NCBI GenBank assembly: GCA_039707465.1
Contig: CM077644.1
Location: forward strand, 196,885,962-196,949,961
Direction: 5' to 3'
From: Rhabdophis nuchalis
Lineage: Eukaryota; Chordata; Lepidosauria; Squamata; Natricidae
Length of the DNA stretch: 64,000 bases
Within the stretch, counting starts at the first letter, position 1, and each line of letters opens with the position of its first letter. Below the pieces are notes generated by a model that did no database searches, had not been told where the DNA came from, and was given only the letters and a program-made list of their open reading frames with translations. Positions 57,481 to 64,000 of this stretch are shown here, piece after piece. Both the position numbers and the translations under genes were made by a program.

Positions 57481-60408
57481 TAATTCTTATTATACAATTC
57501 TTGTTAAGCCTAAATAGAAACAAAAGACACTAATTTCAATAGAACCTAATCCAGATAAATCTTTATGGAGATGTGGCTAGTTTCTGGTACAATCTAAAAG
57601 CACCATGCAACTATTCAGTCTTTGCTTCCTGAAGAGATGTCACTTTTCCTGAAAAGTAGAATTTCAGAAGCAAGGATGGAAAAAGATAAAAAGGATACAA
57701 AAGATCTCAATCCTTATCTGGATTCTCAAAAAATTCTCTTGATAAGATAATGGCATTGGTCAATGAAAGACTCATCTGGTAATATTCTATGATTCAGATT
57801 ATTAAAGAGCAGGAATGCAAAAGATTTTCCAGAATTTCCATGCAAAGAAGGGTATTTTCTAGTATTTACATGGGACACTTCCAGTGCTGTTAGAATCAGG
57901 TAGCACCCTGGCTGAAAAACGCTAAAATCTACCCACTATTATGACTTCATATTTCATGTGGAAGTCAAAAGTGATAGAGGCTCTCTATCCATTCAACTCT
58001 CTTTATTTTGAAAGAGTTTCTATTAGAAACTCTGAAGACTTTCTGAAGAGTTCAAACACGCCTGCCTAGTGTAGAGCTTAGAAGTCTCAAACATAACACA
58101 ATGAAAAATAGGCTCTCCCACAAATGCAACAGCCACATCATTGGAACTTATGTGCCTATAGGCTATCAATCAAACTCTCTACTAGTGAAGGAAGCTAGAT
58201 TGATACATTCCATTTCTGCAGTGAAGACAAGTTGCTTCTAGCATCAGTTAATGCCACCTGACCATCTTTTTTGTTTATTGACAGGAATTCTATGCTCATG
58301 AGCATCTACAGGCTGGGAGGGGGCTAATGAGGAAATAAGCATTGCAATATTGAGTTGTAAAATTCACTTGCAAACATAATATTGCACCAGGCTCATCCAA
58401 AAGGGACACAGCTTGTACTGCAATGATAGTTTTTTCATCCTGATGTAAACACGAAATATGACTGTCTCTCTCAATGAGACATGTTTTCTCCATTTTTTAA
58501 TATATTTCTATTTCTATTATGTTATTAAAGATGACAAGTTAAACACGCACAGTACACAAATGTGTAAAATAAATAAATAATCCATTAAAAAGTATGATAA
58601 TCATTTATACATAGGTATATATGAAAATAAATTCCCAGTGAACCACAAAACATAATAATTTATTTATGTGCAGATTTAATTTATTTAAAAGAAATTATTT
58701 AGTTGTCCATTGTTCTATAACCATGTTTATTATTAAACTCAACAACAATAAAATAACCAATGATACACATAACTAAGGTTCATGATGGGGAAACAAAAAA
58801 AGCCACTCTCAATTTGCCACAAGGAAGTGATCCAACCTGTCAAACAACCAACCTGCACAATGTTAGAATAGCCCTGCTTCATATTCCTTCTGAAAAGCTC
58901 ACAGGGTATGGGGCAACCATCCCAATTGCTGAGGAAAACTAATCATTACTAATAATGACACTGAAAAAGAGACAGAATTAAAAGGTGACAGGGCTTGCAA
59001 TGAAAACAAAATAGATTGTTTACCCGCTTACAATGGAGTATTAGGAAGCATAAAGTAGTGAAGCTAGCAATGGTTTTCCTGTAAATAAAGTGTTATTACT
59101 TATCCATGGGTTGTTGCCTTTTTAAAGTATTATCTTTAGTGTTCTCTCTATGATAACATACTACTCGTGTGTTTGACTGTGAATCATCTGTTGGCAAAGA
59201 CCACTGAAATTTTATGAGTACTGGAGGCTTCTGTTGGCAAAAAAAAAACAGCAGCATATGCCCATATATTCAGTTCTTTTTGTTTCCCAGAGTCTCTCCA
59301 GGCATTAGTGAGATCTTCCTACAATGATGGTAAAGACTTTTCCTGGATTGTGCATAACTTGTCCAGTGACCCCAGCCATTCTTTAAATATCTGTCAGGAT
59401 TTGTCTTGAATGCCAAAAGAGGCCAACTGCTGTGAGCTGATTTGTTTTCTGAGGATGAAGGCCCTGCCCCATGAAAACATCCATAAATGGTCCAATCTGT
59501 AAAATGTTGTGTGGCTTACAACTTATAAATTACCAGGGGGTCAATGTACCTGTTTGCAGCTGAAAAACCTCTGCTGATAATGCTATGATACTGTGCATCT
59601 GTATTGCTCAGACGATGTGACTATGGACAAACTGAGCCCTAGAAATTAGATTGGCCAGAAAGCTTTGTTCAGTCGAGTGATAAATGTGGCATGCCAGGAA
59701 AACATCAAAGAGATTGCTCTTAGTTTCCCATTTAAAGAATCAGTTAGGGAATGACATGCTAAGTAATTGTGCAGCAAGTTGTGTGTGAAAAATTATCTCG
59801 CTTGCAAAAATGCCATTGGTGATAGATAATCAGAAATTTCAATGGTCCTCTACATTTAGAAAGCACCTTAAATAACGGTGCTTGTATAAAACCATTTGTA
59901 TTTAAGGTAAAGCCTAAATAATTTATTGCTAAGCAGACATGTGCAACACCGGCTAGACAAATGAGGAAATCCCAGCACAGTCTATCTTGTACAGTTGCCA
60001 CACTAATTACAGATCAATTACCTGCCAGTTGTTTGCAACCTTATCAAAGAATATACTAAATTTACTGAGGGGAGAGTGTGATAAGATGACTTTTCATTAT
60101 TAGAGGAGATTTGTTGGAATAACTCTGGCAATGAATTAGTCAGGGCTTCTCTAGAAGTAATGCGATCTATAGGTAAAAAGCTTGAGAGCTGAAGAAATGA
60201 ACCTCTATTATCAAAGTCCTTGTTTATATTTTTTTTAAATGATCATTGAAAACTCCCTCTTAGATGTCTGGCCAGGTACTTGGCATTGCTCTGTACTGAC
60301 TAGAAATATCTGTCCATGAGCTCAGGCAAGGCTTTCTTACAGCCCCTGGAAATAGCAGAAACTAAATGTGGATCTTTCTGCTTTGCCACCGTGGGATGCT
60401 TCTCTGAG
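57481..60408. other. Intergenic, nothing recognised
   Basis: AT-rich DNA without recognised exons or element ends. All open frames are short and without family features. Confidence 0.45.
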
Positions 60409-60822
60409 CAGATTCTGGCCCAGATTCAACCAATTCTGATCGGTTCTGGCAAACCAGTAGCAGAAAGTTTGAGTAGTTCAGCGAACTGGCAAATACCACC
60501 TCTGGTTGCCCCCCACATCCATTCGCTGTCTCCCAAGTCCCAGCTGATCAGCTGGGTTTTCTTCTGTTGCCCTGTACAGGAAAACGGAGCTGGAAAGCAG
60601 ATTAGTGAGATGGAGAGGTAGTGGGAATTTTATAGGAACCTTCCCCTGAGTTGGGTGGAAATGGAGATTTTACAGTAGCCTTGCCCAGGAATGGGGAGGG
60701 AATGGAGGTTTTGCAGTATCCTTCCGCTGCCATAACCACCAAGCCACACCATTCCAAGCTACACCCGCCAAGCCATGCCCACAGAAACCAGTAGTAAATA
60801 TTTTTTTTTAATTCTACCGTTG
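60409..60822. mobile_element. hAT-like element, CAGTGGTGGG family, inverted, old
   Basis: The reverse complement of the 24374-24803 element: ACAGAAACCAGTAGTAAATA and TTTAATTCTACCGTTG at the right, ATTCAACCAATTCTGATCGG at the left, with the shared interior GGAGATTTTACAGTAGCCTT. Ends are worn and no target duplication is visible. Confidence 0.7.
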
Positions 60823-60894
60823 TTTTGGCCCCAAATGCAAGAGTTCTACATTTTAAAAAATGGCATGGAATGAAACAAAAAGTAAAAGAAGTAT

Positions 60895-61250
60895 GATATT
60901 ATGTAGTTACTTACCAATCACATCTAAATTATATTAAAGTAACCGAAATATCTTTACAATCCCCAAGGCATGTCACAACTTTTGAGCACCCCTAATATTT
61001 GGAAATTGAACATTGAAAAATTTAGCACGCCCTAAAATTGGACAATAATCAACTGTTCCAGTTTCCTGAAGTGCTTTATAAAACTTCTAAGCAGCTTTGA
61101 CCAACAAGGCTTTTCCCCTACTTACATTTCACTCACTTTTAGATATGGAATCATGATGCGTGACTTCCCATCTTTTGATGAACTACTTCCATCTTGAATG
61201 GGATTAATTCTTATAAGCCGTATAAGCATATAAATATCCAAGTGGCTAGG
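60895..61250 (-). repeat. Unnamed dispersed repeat, copy 2
   Basis: Positions 60895-61045 are the reverse complement of the repeat at 23125-23275. Sequence from 61050 to 61250 may belong to the same element but has no partner in this window, so that limit is a guess. Confidence 0.55.
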
Positions 61251-61602
61251 GAACTTGTAAACTGAAATTAAACACATCTAATTACTACTTGTGTAAAGAA
61301 AAGTGGCATGGGCTATTGGTCCAACAATTCAGAGTTGTTCAAGGTTAATTTTTCATGTATTAGTTACATGATCATATAGAAATGTATGCAGAATTATTAT
61401 CTTAACACCCACCATCCCAATTTTCTATTTTTTGTAAAAATAGAAATCTGCACACATCATGGAGCTAAGTATAATAATTTCCTAGAAATAGGCTGTGTGT
61501 TATTCTCATTCATGTGTCTCATTCATCATCTTCAGGCTGGTGCTTCCGGCTTGGTGCTTCCAGGAGCAATGTGAGATCTCAGCCATTTCCTCTTTTTAAC
61601 TT

Positions 61603-61609
61603 TTATATA

Positions 61610-61645
<36 letters not shown>

Positions 61646-61673
61646 TGTATGTATGTATGTATGTATGTATGTA
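61603..61673. repeat. (TA)n(TATG)n microsatellite
   Basis: A short TA run passes into about 14 ATGT units. The tyrosine/valine/cysteine-rich frame over it is an artefact. Confidence 0.95.
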
Positions 61674-61677
61674 GTTT

Positions 61678-61733
61678 TTTCACAACATCCTGTTAAGAGG
61701 CCCCAATTAAGGGAGGAGACATACTGTTTCCTT
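61678..61733 (+). repeat. Composite-block unit R, partial copy
   Basis: CACAACATCCTGTTAAGAGG, then CCCCAATTAAGGGAGGAGAC and ATACTGTTTCCTT. The same sequence recurs, longer, at 61921-62023 and, inverted, at 63825-63925. Confidence 0.85.
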
Positions 61734-61734
61734 T

Positions 61735-61880
61735 AAATAAATTAGAGAGACCAGGATAGATCTATTTCGAGCTTATTAGCTCTCATCAGCTGGCCATACC
61801 CTTTACTGGGACTTGAACCGGGGCTGTATTGCATATCAGGCAGGAGCCTAGCAATTCAGCCAAGCCGGCTCTCCCTTATT
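61735..61880 (-). mobile_element. tRNA-like SINE module, antisense
   Basis: The minus strand reads GAGCCGGCTTGGCTGAATTG, then CCCCGGTTCAAGTCCCAGTA (B-box-like GGTTCAAGTCC), then GGGTATGGCCAGCTGATGAG and AGATCTATCCTGGTCTCTC. The part after the B box is shared with the modules at 62415 and 62609, but the head is different. Confidence 0.7.
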
Positions 61881-61918
61881 GCATCAGCTGAGACAGGGGT
61901 ATTTAGTATAGGTAGTTT

Positions 61919-62025
61919 TTTTCACAAAATCCTGTTAAGAGGCCCCAATTAAGGGAAGAGACATACTGTTTCCTTTCCTGCCTTTCGGCTCATCACCAGA
62001 GACCATCTAGACAGAAAGCCAAGAG
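61919..62025 (+). repeat. Composite-block unit R, longest + copy
   Basis: Repeats the 61678 unit and continues CCTTTCGGCTCATCACCAGA, then GACCATCTAGACAGAAAGC. The inverted copy at 63825-63925 covers the same length. Confidence 0.85.
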
Positions 62026-62098
62026 TTCTATTATGTAATTTTTTTTTAGATATGTGTGTTAGTTTTATGAGCTGATCAATAAATAAATGGAGATGTTA

Positions 62099-62214
62099 TT
62101 GCAATGTTTCGGCAAGATCTCACTTGCCATCCTCAGGCTTCGGTCTGTGACAGAATGGCAAGTGATGCTTCGGTCTGTGAGGATGGCAAGTGAGATCTTG
62201 CCGAAATGTTGCAA
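62099..62214. repeat. Near-perfect 37-bp inverted repeat (hairpin)
   Basis: Arms 62099-62135 and 62178-62214 are inverted over 37 bp with a two-base mismatch (core GGCAAGATCTCACTTGCC, itself palindromic). The 42-bp loop contains the direct repeat GCTTCGGTCTGTGA (62137-62150 and 62167-62180). Confidence 0.95.
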
Positions 62215-62295
62215 TAAAAATTCCATGCTATATACATGGGAAAACACCCGAGGATGGCAATACCAGCATATCTACCCTGTGAAAATCTACGAAAA

Positions 62296-62353
62296 CAAGT
62301 ATGTATGTATGTATACATACATACATACATACATACATACATACATACTTGTG
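62296..62353. repeat. Palindromic (GTAT)n/(ACAT)n microsatellite
   Basis: A short GTAT run turns into a longer ACAT run, bounded by ACAAGTAT and ATACTTGT, so the whole tract can fold back on itself. Confidence 0.95.
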
Positions 62354-62414
62354 TCACAAGACCCTGTACTTTTTTTATATGTGTGTTGGTTTTTTTAGCT
62401 GATAAATAAATAAA

Positions 62415-62525
62415 TCATGGAGACTAGGATAGATCCCAGTAAGGGTATGGGATCCCAGTAAGGGTATGGCTTGCTGATGAGAGCTAAAAAGCTTGAAATA
62501 GATCTATCCAAGTCTCCCTTATTTA
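62415..62525 (+). mobile_element. tRNA-like SINE module, rearranged partial copy
   Basis: GGAGACTAGGATAGATCCCA, then AGTAAGGGTATGG twice, GATGAGAGCTAAAAAGCTTG and ATAGATCTATCCAAGTCTCC. The head is lost and the tail words are duplicated. Confidence 0.65.
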
Positions 62526-62552
62526 TTTATTGATCAGCTCAAAAACCTAACA

Positions 62553-62574
62553 TATGTGTGTGTGTGTGTGTGTG
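62553..62574. repeat. (TG)n microsatellite
   Basis: Eleven TG units between two inverted copies of the GAGCTGATCAATAAATAAAT word. Confidence 0.95.
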
Positions 62575-62762
62575 TTATGTTTTGAGCTGATCAATAAATA
62601 AATAAGAACCAGTGGTCTAGTGGCAGCTACAGCTGCCTCACATGTAATACTTCCCTGGTTTGAATCCCAGTAAGGGTATGGCTAGCTGATAAGAGCTAAA
62701 TAGCTCTAAATTGATCTATCCTAGTCTCCCTGATTTATTTATTGATCAGCTCAAAAACCTTA
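62575..62762 (+). mobile_element. tRNA-like SINE module between inverted GAGCTGATCAATAAAT words
   Basis: AGAACCAGTGGTCTAGTGGC has an A-box-like TGGTCTAGTGG. CCCTGGTTTGAATCCCAGTA has a B-box-like GGTTTGAATCC about 45 bp on. The tail is AAGGGTATGGCTAGCTGATA, then TGATCTATCCTAGTCTCCCT. TTTTGAGCTGATCAATAAAT (from 62577) and its inverse TTTATTTATTGATCAGCTCA (62735-62756) enclose it. The family is not recognised. Confidence 0.7.
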
Positions 62763-62784
62763 CACACATATAAAAAAAGTACAC

Positions 62785-63597
62785 AATGGATGGGAAGAAA
62801 CAGGCTCCGACTCAACCCGTCCAAGACTGAGTGGCTGTGGTTTCCAGCGCCACGACATAGCCAGTTAGTTCCATCTCTGGCTATCGGGGGCAAGTCATTA
62901 GCCCCCGCAGAAAGGGCTCGCAACTTGGGTGTCTTCCTGGATTCGCGGCTGTCCTTGGATGACCATCTGACGGCCGTAGCCAGGGGGGCCTTCTATCAGG
63001 TCTACCTGATATGCCAGTTGCGCCCCTTTCTGGATCATGACGCCTTACACATTGTCACTCAAGCTCTTGTCATTTCTCGCCTGGACTACTGCAATGCTCT
63101 CTACATGGGGCTTCCCTTGAGATGCAACCAGAGGTTCCAGTTAGTGCAGAATGTGGCCGCACAGAGGATCTTGGGAGTTTCAAAATACTCCCATATAACA
63201 CCTCTCCTGTGCGAGCTGCACTGGCTGCCTGTGGCCTTCCAGGTGCATTTTAAGGTCTTGGCCACCCTGAGTCCCTTTTGGGGAGATAGGGAGGGATAGA
63301 AATTTAAGAAAAATATATATAAATATATCTTTAAAGTGTTCCATGGCATCGGGCCGGGCTACTTGTAGGACCGCCTACTACCACATACCTTCATTCGACC
63401 TGTCCGCTCCCACAAGGAGGGCCTCCTGAGGGTGCCGTCCGACAATGCCGGCTTGTGACTCCCAGGGGAAGAGCCTTCTCTGTGGCAGGTCCCGCCCTCT
63501 GGAATTACCTGTCCCCAGACCTCCGTACAATCTCAGACCTTCGCCTCTTCCGTCCGGCATTAAAAACTTACTTTTTTCATTTGGTCAGCCTGGCATA
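62785..63597 (+). pseudogene. L2-group LINE ORF2, C-terminal fragment, broken
   Basis: The frame reads GRNRLRLNPSKTEWLWFPAP, then ARNLGVFLDSRLSLDDHL, ISRLDYCNALYMGLPL and LCELHWLPVAFQVHFKVLAT up to 63266. There a 60-bp L2 tail interrupts it, and the original frame resumes at 63327 with IFKVFHGIGPGYL followed by a TAG. Further on, the PALWNDLPP and LKTYFF counterparts can still be recognised up to about 63597, with a small deletion in between. At least the insertion, one stop and one frameshift inactivate it. It is more diverged than the copies at 12.2 and 49.5 kb. Confidence 0.85.
63267..63326 (+). mobile_element. 60-bp L2 3' tail inserted in an L2 copy
   Basis: CTGAGTCCCTTTTGGGGAGA, then TAGGGAGGGATAGAAATTTA and an ATATATAAAT end, is an L2 3' tail lying inside the L2 coding sequence. 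Removing it restores GCCACC|ATCTTT, the normal ATIFK codons. Confidence 0.8.
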
Positions 63598-63824
63598 GCT
63601 AGTATAGCTATTTTATTATTTTAGTTGGGTTTTTAATCAATGTTCTTAGCATGGGTCAAATTTATTTAATCTTCGTTTTAATCATTGTAATTGTTTGTAT
63701 TTATGTGGATGTAATATTTATTTTTATAGTTCCTGTGCACTGCCCTGAGTGCCATTTTGGGAGATAGGGATAGGGCGGTATACAAATCGAATAAACTAAC
63801 TAACTAACTAACTAACTAATAGCT

Positions 63825-63925
63825 TTCTGTCTAGATGGTCTCTGGTGATGAGCCAAAAGGCAGAAAAGGAAAGCAGTATGCTTCCTCCCTTAATTGGGGC
63901 TTAACAGGGTGTTGTGACACAAGCA
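63825..63925 (-). repeat. Composite-block unit R, inverted copy
   Basis: CTTTCTGTCTAGATGGTCTC, then TGGTGATGAGCCAAAAGGCA and CCCTTAATTGGGGCTTAACA, the reverse complement of 61921-62023 with about ten changes. Confidence 0.9.
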
Positions 63926-63948
63926 TATACTTATCCTCCTGTCAGGAT

Positions 63949-64000
63949 AAGAACCAGTGGTCTGGTGGCAGTTACAGCTGCCTCACATGTAATACTTCCC
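63949..64000 (+). mobile_element. tRNA-like SINE module, cut by the window end
   Basis: AAGAACCAGTGGTCTGGTGG, then CAGTTACAGCTGCCTCACAT and GTAATACTTCCC, identical to the module start at 62607 except for two changes. It continues beyond the window. Confidence 0.85.

Larger units (their letters stand above)
62782..63820 (+). mobile_element. L2-group LINE, 5'-truncated, (TAAC)n tail
   Basis: Begins with CAATGGATGGGAAGAAACAG (the WMGRNRLRLNP block) and ends with GCACTGCCCTGAGTGCCATT, GATAGGGCGGTATACAAATC and a (TAAC)n tail (63793-63820). It carries a 60-bp insertion at 63267-63326. Confidence 0.9.

Overview
This is an AT-rich vertebrate nuclear window, almost certainly from a squamate reptile and probably a snake. 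The main evidence is two Sauria-type tRNA-headed SINEs with BovB-like features (49.4 and 52.7-53.0 kb), BovB fragments, many CR1/L2-group LINE fragments whose tails run into (AAT)n or (TAAC)n microsatellites, abundant short hAT-type transposons with 8-bp target duplications, and long tetranucleotide arrays. There is no prokaryotic, organellar or viral signature.

One host gene is recognisable: the 3' end of FBXL17 on the + strand. Its penultimate coding exon (5719-5861) and terminal coding exon (16681-16818) are separated by a 10.8-kb intron. Together they encode the last leucine-rich repeats and the C-terminal helix of this SCF ubiquitin-ligase adaptor. Positions 1-5718 are the preceding intron. 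Everything after about 16.85 kb is 3' UTR or intergenic DNA, with no other convincing host exon.

Layout. 1-5.7 kb: intron with a dead Tc1 transposon (2.4-4.2 kb). 5.9-16.7 kb: intron with an (AAT)n array, a small hAT and a 2.3-kb antisense L2-group LINE whose reverse-transcriptase frame is broken by a single TGA. 18.7-30 kb: old L2, BovB, L1, CR1 and SINE remnants, two of them visibly nested (BovB in L2, hAT in L2), plus a decayed coding fragment of unknown origin at 23.6 kb. 32.5-49 kb: a run of short hAT elements of several families, most with intact or 7/8 target duplications, plus TIR elements and microsatellites. 49.4-53 kb: a Sauria-SINE/L2 chimera, a tail-to-tail pair of L2 copies, a BovB endonuclease fragment and a full-length Sauria SINE. 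53.4-57.5 kb: a GC-rich hAT with an internal duplication, two more hATs and a TIR element. 61.6-64 kb: a palindrome-rich composite of tRNA-like SINE modules and another repeat, wrapped around a young L2 copy that itself carries a 60-bp L2-tail insertion.

The repeats do not form a working system. They record successive transposition into the FBXL17 locus and its downstream desert. The least explained features are the composite at 61.7-64 kb, the dispersed repeat shared by 23.1 and 60.9 kb, and the decayed reading frame at 23.6 kb. All family names rest on recalled motifs and on the sequence itself; no database search was possible.
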